This document shows positions 1-10,770 of a stretch of DNA of 64,000 bases, piece after piece (positions within the stretch are counted from its first letter, which is position 1; each line of letters opens with the position of its first letter). Position numbers and translations under genes: made by a program. The DNA is taken from NCBI RefSeq assembly GCF_050003625.1, contig NC_134398.1:72903635-72967634 (forward strand), written 5' to 3'. Source of the stretch: Haematobia irritans (taxonomy: Eukaryota; Arthropoda; Insecta; Diptera; Muscidae). The notes under the pieces are model-generated. The model saw nothing but the letters and a program-made list of their open reading frames with translations. It did not search any database and was not told the origin of the DNA.

Positions 1-2892
1 GTTGCGCTAAATGTGCATCACTTCTTAAGAAATTTGGATTTGAATTAAAAAGTTTTGTTATATTTTGGCAAATAAATAGTTTTTATATTTTTTTATGATT
101 TTTTAATGCATTCTAACGCTTGTTTTAAACTCGAATATTTTCAAAAATTGTCGATTTTCCTACAATAAATTTGCCTTTGTTGCGGTAAAATTTTAATAAT
201 TTGTACCATATTATTAATTCTTACTCCGGGTTTAACCTAAAAAAAACATAAAAATTTCTCCATTAAAAATATGAAAAATGCGAGTTATAAAAAATTGTAG
301 TTAAAGGACATTTCTGGAAGTGCTTTTAAAGTTGTGCCTTTAGAACAACTTTCAAATTTTTTTGTTGGGATCATTAGCGTAGCTAGACAATTTTCCTAGG
401 GGGGGGGGGGGGGGGGCCCTAGCTAAAAATTTATAGACTGAACTAATAGATTCAATTATTGTTTTATTTCATAAAAAAGAATACAAAAATAGACATCAAA
501 ATAAAATATAATAAAGCAATTAAAAGTAGTTCCACACTTTCCCCAGCAAAAAAATTGTAATTTGATTGTGCATGAAAGTCTTTAGCGGAACTTTGTGCGG
601 TTGTATATACTTGTTTAATTTGTATAAAAATTTAAAATCGTAAATAGGTTTTCAAATTCTGGGGGGGGCTAAATTTTTTCTGGGGGGGGTCTAAGCCCCC
701 TCCCCAGAGGCCTTCCTACGCTTATGTATACGTGTATTGTAATTGGAAGGATAAAATTAAACTCTCTAACGACGGGCTAAATCCAGATCATTTATATGGC
801 TGAATAATACAATGGGTTATTTTGTTTCATAACGATAGGAAGAGCCACCGTCCGCATTACACTTATGCCAAGGTTTTTCGAATTTTGGTAACAGTTATTG
901 AAGCCAACTGTAACAGTTATTGCATATTTTGAAGAAGTTATTGTTAAAATGTGACACAATTTTAGAAAAATTTACTCATTTCAGAAACTTATGAACACAA
1001 TTTTTTCAAATTTAGTAAAATTTTTATAGAAGTTTTTCTCATTTTTAGTTCATATCATTAACGTAATCTGACTTAGATAAATTTTAAAATTAAAATATAA
1101 AATTTTTAAATCCTAAAAGGCCGTATTCCCTTTCAAACAAATTATTTAAATTTTTTCATTACAGTATATCTGTGAAAATCATTTTCAACGACTCTCCAAA
1201 ACTTCCATATTCACGGGTCTAAAGGCTGTTAATCATTTCGGACGTCCTGATATGTCCAGTTTCTTAAAATTTGTACAAAAGAAACATTCATATGTAAGTA
1301 AAAAAATAAAATCTTAAATAAGGGACCTTAAAATTTTAATCAAAAGACTCCACACGAATATTTTTATATATTAATATAACATATAACAAATATTTACGAG
1401 TAAAAATTCGATTGGAAAACGTAACCAACTTAAAAATTAACTGATACAATTAACTTTTTAATAAAATTAAGAAATAATTAAATTTAATTAAAATATTAAT
1501 TACCCAAATTAACATTTTAATTAAATAAAAAAATATTTCTAATTAAAAATATAAATTAAAAATTTGTTCGGAAATAATTAGTTTCGTACATTCATTGGTT
1601 CATTAAAGTTTGGCTCAAACCTAAAGAAAAATCCATCTAAAATAATTATAATCGGAAAATTCATAAAAAAATTATTTCAACTAAAGGAAGCTATCAAAAT
1701 AAGAATAAATAATTATAAATAAAAAATAAACAATAATAAAATATATAACTGAATAAAATGGAATAAAGATTTTTTCCAAAATCAATTAAATATTTAATTG
1801 AACCAATTAAAACATTAATTGAAAGTACCGTAGATATACAATAATTTTTTTAATCAAGTACATTTTTATTTCTAAATAATTTTTTAATTAATACTATCAT
1901 TTTCGTGAATGACGAAATTTCAATTAATTAATTAATTGTATCGATTAATTTCGTAATGGAGTCAGACAAAAATTGTTTCTGTGTATTTAACTTTGTTTTT
2001 CTTCGGTGTATGTGTATCGATTCTTATAACAATCTGAATTCATTTTCCCCTCTCAGGTTTCCAAAATAGGTGTGTTTTCATGTGGTCCAAGGCCTCTTAC
2101 CAAAAGTGTTATGTCAGCATGCGATGAAGTCAATAAAACCAGAAAGCTTCCATATTTCATACACCACTTCGAGAACTTCGGTTAAATCAAGCGTTCACCA
2201 GATTCACAGCATCACTATCATTCCTACTCATTGCAGTGTGAATATAATTTTTTATGGTTTTTAGAAAATATACACCATACTGTTATCAGGCCTTTAAGAT
2301 TCAAACGATTTATATACAAAATAATAAAATAACAAAATTATTGTGAAATCATTGTGTATGTGATCATTGTTGTAAAATAAAATATTTAGTCAAATTTAAA
2401 CAATTTATCATCCAAAATTCATAATATTTCTTCAAATTAATGTTATATAATTGTAAATTCAATTTATTTATTATTCATAAAACAAAACCCTCGAAGGTGG
2501 TTTAGTTGCGAAATATTTACAAACTTCTTTCTATCTGTTATGAAAGTTTCATAAAAGTTAAGTAAAAATACAGGATGTACTTATTTATTTCATTTATCTT
2601 TAATAAATCATAAGTTGATTGTATTCGAAAACCGGTCTATGTTTGAGTCTCCACAAGTAGGACTTTTCTGGGTGAGTACTAGATTTAAATCCAATTACGA
2701 AGCATTCGTGGTGTACATAGACCAATTAAGGTATAGGCATCTCAAGTGAATTCACAGCGCTGGTGTGCAGACACCGTAGAGGGCTCCTTTACATCTACAA
2801 TTGAGTGATTTTTTAATTTGGCTTTAATTTGTTTTCTTGATGAAACACCAAATATAGTAAAAGCATATAAAATTATATACATCCACGCCTGT
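1..2892. other. AT-rich spacer without recognisable genes
   Basis: Very AT-rich sequence with many poly-A and poly-T runs and TTAATTAA-like stretches around 1440-1960. Open frames here are short and show no family motif. The only structured item I see is the G-run repeat near 374-724. No splice-supported exon, tRNA or known protein motif was seen. Confidence 0.6.
374..724. repeat. Short interspersed repeat with G-runs and imperfect terminal inverted repeats
   Basis: The left edge reads ATTAGCGTAGCTAGAC and the right edge, on the opposite strand, reads CATAAGCGTAGGAAGG, so AGCGTAG is shared as a short imperfect terminal inverted repeat. Inside each end lies a long G-run (about 18 G at the left; two runs of 7-8 G plus C-runs at the right). 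The body is AT-rich and non-coding. A small non-autonomous element is the likeliest reading; the family is not identified. Confidence 0.45.
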
Positions 2893-3738
2893 TTATACCC
2901 TGCGCCACACTGTGGAACAGGGTATTATAAGTTAGTGCATATGTTTATAACACCCAGAAGGAGACGAGATAGACACATGGTGTCTTTGGCAATAATGTTC
3001 AGGGTGGGTCCCTGAGTCGATATAACCATGTCCGTCTGTCCGTCCGTCCGTTTGTCTGTGAACACATTTTTGTGATCAAAGTCTAGGTCGCAATTTAAGT
3101 CCAATCGCCTTCAAATTTGGCACATGTTCCTAATTTGGGTCAGAATAGAACCCTATTGAATTTGGAAGAAATCGGTTCAGATTTAGATATGGCTCCCATA
3201 TATATCTTTCGCCCGATATGCACTAATATGGACCCAGCAGCTAGAGTTTTATACCGATTTGCTTGAAATTTTGTACAAACACAACACTTAGTCGTATAGT
3301 CAAGTGTGCAAAATTTGATTGAAATCGGTTTAGATTTAGATATAGCTCCCATATATATCTTTGCCCGATATGAACTTATATGGCCCCAGAAGCCAGATTT
3401 TTGGCCGAATTTGGTTGAAATTTTGCATTAGGAGTAAAATTAGTAGTATAGTCAAGTGTGCAAAATTTGATTGAAATCGGTTCAGATTTATATATAGCTC
3501 TCATATATATCTTTCGCCCGATATGCACTTATATGGACCCAGAAGCCAGAGTTTTATCCAGATTAGCTTGAAATTTTGCACAAGGAGTACAATTGGTAGT
3601 ATAGTCATGTGTGCCAAATTTGATTGAAATCGGTTCAGATTTAGATATAGCTTCCATATATATTTTTCGCCCGATATGGACTTATATGACCCCAGAAGCC
3701 AGAGTTTTGGCTCAATTTGGTTGAAATTTTGCACTAGG
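2893..3738 (+). repeat. GTCY/tandem-unit dispersed repeat (mini-me/DINE-like), left part
   Basis: It begins with TATACCCTGCGCCACACTG and soon carries a (GTCY)n microsatellite at about 3029-3058. It continues with units of about 153-156 bp recognisable by the phrase GAAATCGGTTCAGATTTA, seen near 3167, 3323, 3473 and 3627. The same unit resumes at 8588 after the LOA insertion. The GTCY core plus flanking structure is the hallmark of dipteran mini-me/DINE-type repeats (family knowledge). Non-coding; short frames across the units are by-products. Confidence 0.65.
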
Positions 3739-3755
3739 TTAGGTTAGGTTAAGGT
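3739..3755 (-). repeat. CCTAA-type 3' tail of LOA copy 1
   Basis: On the plus strand the end reads TTAGGTTAGGTTAAGG, so the RNA sense strand ends in CCTTAACCTAACCTAA. LOA copy 2 ends similarly (CTTTAACCTAACC near 34552). The 5-bp period equals the common insect telomere pentamer TTAGG, but this is an internal element tail and not a telomere. Confidence 0.75.
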
Positions 3756-3872
3756 GGCAGCCCGATTAAGATTCAGGCTCACTTAGACTATTCAGTCCAT
3801 TGTGATACCACATTAACTAAAAGTACCTATTACATATGGGCACTTCTAGTTTTAACCGCTGAACCTTCTTGA

Positions 3873-6800
3873 TTATTTTTCTTTGTTGAACCAACCAGAT
3901 TGTTCCAAAAACAGTAGCAGACTGCTTAAGTTAACGTTTTCCAGATCCGCCAGTAATCTGAAGCTATATGCTCCTAAAAGTTGCTTGCGCTTTACACAAA
4001 ATGCAGGACACTCACATAAGAGGTGTTTAATTGATTCTTTTTCCTCCGCATCATGACAGCTCATACAATAGTCATTATACTTCGCGCCAATAGTTTTTGC
4101 AAAATCGCCTATCAGGCAGCGACCCGTTATAGCAGATATCAGGAGTGATATCTGACGTCTCGAGAACATTAGCATATCTAGTGTGCGGTTTAAGTTGAAA
4201 TGGGGCCATATTTGCTTGGTGTCGTTACAACCCTTGCAATTCTCCCATCGAACATTTGCCATCATAACAGCCTTCTCACGCAGCATGAGCTTACAGGTAG
4301 CTAGGGGCATACCAACAAATTCTAGTTCCCCTGGAATATGTAAGGTAGTCCCTAGCCTTGCCAACTCATCCGCTTCGCAGTTCCCCGGTATGTTCCTATG
4401 GCCAGGCACCCATATTAGGTGAATATTGTACTGCTCAGCCATCTCATTGAGAGATTTGCGGCAGTCGATGGCCGTTTTCGAGTTGAGGAACACAGAGTCC
4501 AAGGATTTTATTGCAGGTTGACTGTCTGAGTATATATTAATGCCCACATTTTTTGGAACATTACTTCTCAGCCAATTCGCCACCTCTCTTATTGCTAATA
4601 TTTCAGCCTGAAAAACACTACAGTGATTAGGTAATCTTTTCGCCATTCGAAGTTCCACATCATTAGAATATACTCCGAACCCCACTTGTCCATCCAATTT
4701 GGAGCCATCAGTGTAGAAATCTATATATTCTTTATTCCCCGGGGTCTGTGTGCACCACGCCTCACTGTTGGGGATTAGAGTCTCAAACTTTTTGTCGAAA
4801 AGTGGACTCGCCAAAGTGTAATCCACTACGTTAGGCACATCTGGCATTATTTTGAGGACAGAACTGTGACCGTAACCTTTTTCCGACCACAGCGATAGTT
4901 CGCGCAACCGCACAGCCGTTGTTGCAGCTGACTGTTTGGCCAAAATGTCTAAAGGCAATAGATGCAGCACGACATTAAGGGAATTTGTTCCTGTCTTGCT
5001 GAATGCGCCTGAAATACACAAACACGCCATACGCTGAACTTTATCTAAACAAGTCGGTTTCTGGAGTGCCGGCCACCAGACTACAACACCATATAGCATT
5101 ATAGGTCTAACCACTGCCGTGTATAGCCAATGCACAATTTTTGGTTTCAGTCCCCACTTTTTTCCTATTGCCTTTTTGCACGAGTACAAAGCTACAGTTG
5201 CCTTTCTCGCCCTTTCTTCAATATTAAGCTTAAAGTTCAGCTTCCTGTCCAAAATAACGCCAAGGTATTTTGCACATTCACCAAAGGGAATTTCAATACC
5301 CCCTAAGGAAATAGGCCTAACCGTGGGAGTTTTGCGATCGTTGCAGTACATGACTAATTCTGTCTTTGCAGGATTTACCCCAAGACCATTGTCTTTCGCC
5401 CATTTCTCAGTCATCCGGAGGGCCCTCTGAATAATATCTCTGATCGTGGATGGGAATTTTCCCCTGACTGCCAGAGCCACATCATCTGCGTATGCCACCA
5501 CTTTTATCCTTTCTTTTTCTAGAGTAACCAGAAGGCTATTTATAGCAACATTCCAAAGAAGAGGTGATAGAACTCCTCCTTGGGGAGTGCCTCTGTTCAC
5601 ATACCTTTGTATGTTTGCTTGTCCTAGTGTGGCTGAAATACGTCTCTTCATTAGCAGTTCGTCTAACAGCCTGAGTATACATGGATCAACATTCAGAGTT
5701 GTCAGTCCATTTAATATCGAGCTCGGATGGACATTATTGAACGCCCCTTCGATGTCTAGAAACGCCACGATTGTGTATTCTTTGACAGATAGTGAGCTTT
5801 CAATAAAGCTGACTAGTTCATGTAGTGCGGTCTCAGTAGACCTGCCCTTCGAGTATGCATGCTGTCCTTTCGAGAACAACCTTGAATCGATGCTAGTTCT
5901 AAGATAAATATCTATCATCCTCTCCAGAGTCTTAAGTAGGAATGAGGATAAGCTGATTGGTCGGAAATCCTTCGCCCTCGAGTGAGAGGCTTTTCCCGCT
6001 TTAGGTATGAAAACGACTTTTGTTTCCCTCCACTTTCCTGGGATATATGATAAGTTGATACATCCTTTATATATCACTGACAACCAGGGGATAATTTTGT
6101 CAGTTACAGCTTGTAACTCCGCCGGAGTAATTCCATCAGGTCCGGGGGATTTGAATGGTCCAAAGCTATTTAGCGCCCATCTTATTCTAGTTTCCGATAC
6201 AATTTCCTCGACAGGAAACGACCGCTGAGCAACTGTGGCACCGCCAGTACATGGTTCAACCGTCTGATTTCCAGGAAAATGTGTGTCCAATAGTACCTCC
6301 AGCGTCTCCTCACTGGACGTTGTCCAATTTCCCTCCGATGTTTTAATGAAACCTGGAGCGGAGTTGGTGGATGCTAGAACCTTCCGTAGTCTGGAAGCCT
6401 CGGACGTATTCTCAATACTGCTGCAGTAGTCATTCCAAGAGTTATGCTGAGCCTTTCTCAGTTCTCGCTTGTATCCTCTCAGATTCCTCTTGTAAGCGTC
6501 CCAGTCCTCAGGGGCTCTGGTGGACTTTGCCTTGTTAAAGAGCTTCCTGCAGGATTTCCTCATATTACTTAATTCCGTAGACCACCATGGTGGTCGATGT
6601 TTCCCCCTTGGCTTTCCGCTAGGGCATGCAGCTTTCAGTGAGATGTTGAAGGCCTTAGTAATCCGCTCCACTGCGTGTTCGATATCTTGCACATTTCTCA
6701 TATTTGTCTCTGTTATTTCCGGTATCATCATATTGAACGATTCCCTATACCTATTCCAGTCAGCTTTCCTAACATTTGGCGAAAATATGGTCTTGGTGAT

Positions 6801-7478
6801 ATGAACATCAAATTTGAAACTGATGTAGCGATGATCTGAGAAGCTGTGTTCACTTAAAACATGCCACTCAGATATCATTTCACTCAGTTCTTGCGAGGCC
6901 AAGGTGATGTCCAAAACCTCTTGCCTGTTTTTAGTGACAAAGGTTGGGGCATCTCCCTTGTTGCAAACTACCAGATTAGTACGCAAAATAAACTCTATTA
7001 GCGACTCTCCCCTTGCATTAGTATCACTACTTCCCCATATACTATGATGCGCATTCGCATCGCATCCCATTATGAGTTTCGTCTTTGTTTTCAGTGACTC
7101 CTCAACTAAGGTCTTAACGGAACATGGAGGCATCTCCCTGTCATGTCCCATATAGACCGAAGATACCCAATATTTGCATTTGGCTATTTCTAAATTGGCA
7201 ACGACAGTGTCTGCATTGCACATTGAAGGAAGCAGAAACAAGTTAAGCTCGTTTTTAGCTATTATACAGGCTCGAATTACATCATTACCAGTATACTGCA
7301 ATAGTTTGAACCCCGGAGAACTTAATTCACATATTTTGTTTCTATAAACATATGGTTCTTGAATAAGAACTATGTCTATGTCCCCTTTCATCAGGAGAAC
7401 TTTTAAGGCAGCACATGCAGCCTTACAATGATGAAGATTTATCTGGAGGATCCGTAGGACCATAGAGATTTTCAACAA
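3873..7478 (-). CDS. LOA-type ORF2: endonuclease, reverse transcriptase, RNase H
   Basis: This 1201-residue polyprotein would nick chromosomal DNA and copy the element RNA into the nick (target-primed reverse transcription). An APE-like endonuclease fills about residues 8-235: N in QINLHH, E in LIQEP, the GCDANAHH strand and the terminal SDHR. The RT spans roughly 430-740, with FLDIEGAFNN near 572, GTPQGGVLSPLLWN, and the catalytic YADD near 661. RNase H follows at about 915-1040, with D in YTDGS, E in FQAEILA, D in YSDSQ and WVPGHR...EADELA. A CxxC...H...C cluster (CMSCHDAEEKESIKHLLCEC) closes the protein. The frame is uninterrupted. An ATG at 7463-7461 just inside ORF1's end may be the true start; the 7478 codon lies upstream in frame. 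The plus-strand frames here are shadows. Confidence 0.93.
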   Translation of the reverse strand: MLKISMVLRILQINLHHCKAACAALKVLLMKGDIDIVLIQEPYVYRNKICELSSPGFKLLQYTGNDVIRACIIAKNELNLFLLPSMCNADTVVANLEIAKCKYWVSSVYMGHDREMPPCSVKTLVEESLKTKTKLIMGCDANAHHSIWGSSDTNARGESLIEFILRTNLVVCNKGDAPTFVTKNRQEVLDITLASQELSEMISEWHVLSEHSFSDHRYISFKFDVHITKTIFSPNVRKADWNRYRESFNMMIPEITETNMRNVQDIEHAVERITKAFNISLKAACPSGKPRGKHRPPWWSTELSNMRKSCRKLFNKAKSTRAPEDWDAYKRNLRGYKRELRKAQHNSWNDYCSSIENTSEASRLRKVLASTNSAPGFIKTSEGNWTTSSEETLEVLLDTHFPGNQTVEPCTGGATVAQRSFPVEEIVSETRIRWALNSFGPFKSPGPDGITPAELQAVTDKIIPWLSVIYKGCINLSYIPGKWRETKVVFIPKAGKASHSRAKDFRPISLSSFLLKTLERMIDIYLRTSIDSRLFSKGQHAYSKGRSTETALHELVSFIESSLSVKEYTIVAFLDIEGAFNNVHPSSILNGLTTLNVDPCILRLLDELLMKRRISATLGQANIQRYVNRGTPQGGVLSPLLWNVAINSLLVTLEKERIKVVAYADDVALAVRGKFPSTIRDIIQRALRMTEKWAKDNGLGVNPAKTELVMYCNDRKTPTVRPISLGGIEIPFGECAKYLGVILDRKLNFKLNIEERARKATVALYSCKKAIGKKWGLKPKIVHWLYTAVVRPIMLYGVVVWWPALQKPTCLDKVQRMACLCISGAFSKTGTNSLNVVLHLLPLDILAKQSAATTAVRLRELSLWSEKGYGHSSVLKIMPDVPNVVDYTLASPLFDKKFETLIPNSEAWCTQTPGNKEYIDFYTDGSKLDGQVGFGVYSNDVELRMAKRLPNHCSVFQAEILAIREVANWLRSNVPKNVGINIYSDSQPAIKSLDSVFLNSKTAIDCRKSLNEMAEQYNIHLIWVPGHRNIPGNCEADELARLGTTLHIPGELEFVGMPLATCKLMLREKAVMMANVRWENCKGCNDTKQIWPHFNLNRTLDMLMFSRRQISLLISAITGRCLIGDFAKTIGAKYNDYCMSCHDAEEKESIKHLLCECPAFCVKRKQLLGAYSFRLLADLENVNLSSLLLFLEQSGWFNKEK

Positions 7479-8587
7479 CCGTCACATCAGCCGCTTCAAT
7501 CGAGTCATCAAGAATGTCCTCTTCAGAGATATCGGTGACTCTCGCAATAACCATAGGTTCGACTTTGGTGAGTTCTGAGGCAATAGAAGCCTCCTCACGC
7601 ATACGGTATCTATCCATGTCTTCAACTTTGGTATCTCCCTCGACTTCGCAAGAGGATCCGCTTACTTCTGATTCAGACAGAGGCTTGTCCATTTCTGAAT
7701 CCTTTAGCTGATCGTTTTTATACACCTTCATTTGGATATAATGAAAGCCATAACATACACGGCCCTGGGACTTTGCCAGATGTGGCAAAGACTGAGTGTT
7801 CAATATAAACACTGCATGCCGTCTTGGTCCATCCACTTCATCCAAACGGCCAACCTTCCAATCAGCTGTTGGAAGATCTGGATTGCATCGTTTCAGTCTA
7901 TTTAAAATAGATTCAGGGTCAGAAGGGTTTGCAGGTATCCAGGCATGTGCTCTAGGTCTAGCCGGTATGTCTTTCTTCTCGACTAACTCTAGAGCAGCTC
8001 CTTCCCAAACTTCACCAATTAGTATCAGAGCAGCTTTAAAACATTCTATAGACCTCTGGTCCTCAAATGCGACTAGCTTAAATCGTCCTTGATACCAACC
8101 AGCCTCTTGGTGTCGAGGATCTGGGCCGGGAAACTTTTCCAGCACCTGTGAGTAGACGACAGACAGAGCATTCTCAATTTCCCCCCATTTTTGCTTTGGA
8201 ACCATACCGTCCAATGCTCCTTTATTAATGATAGCCATCACAAGGCTATCTTTAGCAACTGAGGCAAACGATCTTTGATCCCTTTTGGAGGATGGCAGCT
8301 CATCCGGCGATCGTTCCCTTTTTCCAGTCTCAAGAATTCCTTGAGCCCATTTTAAGGAATCGCTTTGTTTAGCCGACAGCGTGCTTGGGTCGACTGATCC
8401 TAACTTCTTTAGGATAAACAAAGCATTTCTGCGTTCCTTGAATCTCTTTCGTGAGGGATTACCTCCTTTTGATGTCGTTACCTTAGAAAAAGTTCGACTT
8501 GTCAGAGTGTCGCCACCTGTCGACCCGTCTACAGGTCGACTAATTGGGCCTAACTCTTGGTCATTGCCCAGATTTATAATTTTATAT
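7423..8587 (-). CDS. LOA-type ORF1 (gag-like, DUF4780-type), 5'-truncated
   Basis: Roughly 385 residues belong to the element; the open frame runs on upstream to 8709 into flanking repeat DNA, which is not part of the protein. An early basic stretch (PSRKRFKERRNALF) is followed by a central globular region resembling the DUF4780 domain of LOA ORF1 proteins (phrases IPANPSDPES, DLPTADWKVG, HAVFILNTQSLPHLAKSQ), and an acidic C-terminus. Such proteins coat element RNA. The end overlaps ORF2 by about 40-55 nt in another frame, so ORF2 is probably made by reinitiation or another coupled mechanism. Comparison with copy 2 shows that only about 20 N-terminal codons, including the natural ATG, are missing. 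Confidence 0.8.
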
Positions 8588-9126
8588 AAATTTTGCACTA
8601 GGAGTACAATTAGTAATATAGTCATGTGTGCCAATTTTGATTGAAATCGGTTCAGAGTTAGATATAGCTCCCATATATATGTTTTCCTGATTTCGACAAA
8701 AATGGTCAAAATACCAACATTTTCCTTGTTAAATCGCCACTGCTTAGTCGAAAAGTTGTAAAAATGGCTCTAATTTCCCTAAACTTCTAATACATATATA
8801 TCGAGCGATAAATCATAAATAAACTTTTGCGAAGTTTTCTTACAATTGCTTCAGATTTAAATGTTTCCCATATTTTTTTTTTACTAAAATTGTGTTCCAC
8901 CCTAGTGCATTAGCCGACTTAAATTTTGAGTCTATAGATTTTGTAGAACTCTATCAAATTCTGTCCAGATCGAGTGATATTTAAATGTATGTATTTGGGA
9001 CAAACCTTTATATATAGTCTCCAACACATTTGACGGATGTGATATGGTATTGAAAATTTAGATATACAAAGTGGTGCAGGGTATAATATAGTCGGCCCCG
9101 CCCGACTTTAGACTTTCCTTACTTGT
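8588..9126 (+). repeat. GTCY/tandem-unit dispersed repeat (mini-me/DINE-like), right part
   Basis: Continuation of the element that begins at 2893. It resumes with the same tandem unit after the LOA target-site duplication and ends with GTGCAGGGTATAATATAG followed by a GC-rich GGCCCCGCCCGAC stretch and a short AT tail ending in ACTTG. GCAGGGTATA is complementary to the TATACCCTGC start, so the whole repeat has subterminal inverted repeats. No protein is encoded. Confidence 0.6.
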
Positions 9127-9857
9127 TTGAAAAGCAAATTGACTGATTGAGTCACTTGACTGCGCAATTGAGAGGAATGGCTGCGCACTGCAAATAAACA
9201 AAACCATGGTGAATTATCAAAGTATGTCTCTATATTTAATTGGTCTATGGTCGTATATCAAAAATTTCACAAGTATACATACACAGATAAAAATAAGTTT
9301 GAGGACCAATAGCTTTTGTTGAAAACAACGACAAAATTTGTTAACTTTCCTGCAACAAACTTATTTGTACTTTTAACAACACATATTACAAATAAATTGT
9401 TGGCAAGTCTTACAATAAGAAGGCAACAAATAATTTGTGTTCTAAACAACCTCATTTGTATGTAATTTGTTGAACACCAAACATTACAAAATATTTGTTG
9501 TTGATCGTTATGTTTAATCCTCAACAAATATTTTTGAATTTAAGCGAAAAAATGTATGTTGTTTGTTGAGCGTCTATTCATGATTTGTAACAAATATATT
9601 TGTGCATTGACAAAAATATGTATTTGCATTTGGAAATTTTTTTTTAGATTAAGGTAAGTACTATGTTCGCTTTCCGCGTTGAAATTTCTGTGGTTACTTT
9701 ATTAAAACAGTTTAATATAAAGCAGACAAATTAACACAAATTCTTGTTCCCCTAGATTTCGGCAAGACTTTACATGGATAAGTTTGTTTTCATTTATAAT
9801 TTTGATTATTTAAGCAAAAGTAATCGCGAAAATAAAGTGGTTTTTAACTTGTTTAAT
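9127..9857. other. Non-coding spacer with CAACAAA/TTTGTTG-rich tract
   Basis: About 9282-9620 is built from short interspersed CAACAAAT and ATTTGTTG motifs in both orientations, looking like a degenerate low-complexity MITE interior. The remainder is AT-rich. I see no gene or clear terminal repeat pair. Confidence 0.4.
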
Positions 9858-10218
9858 GTTGGGTATGGGGGGATTGGCGACGGTGGCTGTAGTGAGAGCG
9901 AATTGGACACCAATTCCTGGAGTAATGTGGACTGTATAACACTTTGAAATACCAAGGGCCTAGGAGAATTGTGGAATGTCAGTAGGTGGAATAAAATCTC
10001 AGTGTATGAGAAATTATACCACCAAGTCGACCAACAGGGAAGATAAGAAAGTAAAGACGGGTATTACAATTTTGAGGTAGTGTGGATTAAAAGGAATGGA
10101 ATGATTAGCTGTAATTTAACTATCCAAAAAACTTAAGATATAAAGTTACAATTCAGAATAACGAATTTCGATTAGTTGGCAATTTCGATGAATCTTAAAA
10201 CTATTTCATGGATTTTTC
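9858..10218 (+). repeat. Dispersed 360-bp repeat, copy A
   Basis: Begins GGGTATGGGGGGATTGGCGA and ends near TTTCATGGATTTTTCAA. It is closely matched by 16757-17216 in the same orientation. The two copies bracket the decayed BEL element, so they could be its LTRs (3' LTR here, since the element runs on the minus strand) or independent copies of another repeat. The TTGGCGACGG phrase vaguely resembles a tRNA-Arg primer-binding site on the plus strand, which would argue for a separate plus-strand element. I cannot decide. Confidence 0.55.
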
Positions 10219-10371
10219 AATAACAATAATTCACAATAGTTCAGTTTAGATACACAAATATATTCCGTTGAATTCAAATAAAATCATACACAAAAAATAA
10301 GTCTAAACATTGGTTTAGACATGCTCGCGTCTCTACAGATGATCACTTCGGGGAGGAGCATAAAACTGAAG

Positions 10372-10730
10372 TCAAAGCACGAATGGCTTCAGATATAACC
10401 TTCTGGTTATGACGCTGTTGGTTCTTTGTGATGCCACATTATTGTTTGTTTCGTTGCTTTGACGTTGTCCTTTGTTGGTGTTGCTGTTGGATTTGGTGTA
10501 ATTTGAGTGTAGTAAAGTGTTATGGGGTCTTCCGCATTTTCGACACATATTTTTAGATCGGCAATCCCTGAATCTATGGCTTCTTGCCAGGCAGTTGACA
10601 CAGTAAACCACCCGTAGGATCCAAATGTTGCGCTGCTTTGGCGACATTTTCAAACATTTAGGGCACACTTTCAGAGCGTGAAATTTGTTGCAAAGTTTGC
10701 ACTTTTTTGACGGAATATGGATGATCTGGA
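10372..10730 (-). pseudogene. Zinc-knuckle ORF downstream of BEL integrase (ORF3-like)
   Basis: The frame opens near 10730 with a CxxCxxxHxxxxC knuckle (CKLCNKFHALKVC), continues through CPKCLKMSPKQRN and CVNCLARSHRFRDC, and ends the cysteine array with MCRKCGRPHNTLLH. A low-complexity Asn/Thr tail follows and the frame then stops. This is the same cysteine pattern as BEL gag knuckles, yet it lies 3' of the integrase/DUF5641 region. The young BEL element at 46.35 kb has an ORF of the same kind in the same position. Here no protease-like domain follows. A plausible 3' splice site (TACATTCCAG) lies just upstream, near 10737. It could alternatively be gag of a second rearranged copy. Confidence 0.65.
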
Positions 10731-10770
10731 ATGTATGAGTTTTTATTAATGAATGTATTGGACAATAGGG

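Larger units (their letters stand above)
3739..8587 (-). mobile_element. LOA-clade non-LTR retrotransposon, copy 1
   Basis: A 4849-bp minus-strand insertion flanked by a perfect 15-bp target-site duplication, AAATTTTGCACTAGG, at 3724-3738 and 8588-8602. It carries ORF1 (gag-like) overlapping ORF2 (endonuclease, RT, RNase H), a short 3' UTR and a 3' tail of CCTAA repeats. The 5' end is slightly truncated: homology with the second copy (29.6 kb) starts about 20 codons inside ORF1, after a few bases of filler. Presence of both an APE-type endonuclease and an RNase H, with an ORF1 of DUF4780 type, points to the LOA/Bilbo/Lian group. It sits inside a GTCY repeat. Confidence 0.9.

Noticed and set aside
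3739..3755. Telomeric TTAGG array
   Set aside because: Only about three units, located at the 3' end of a non-LTR element with a clear target-site duplication.
5446..5907. Long plus-strand frames inside the LOA element (also 5119-5430, 6520-6804)
   Set aside because: They are antisense shadows of the ORF2 coding strand; no independent motif.
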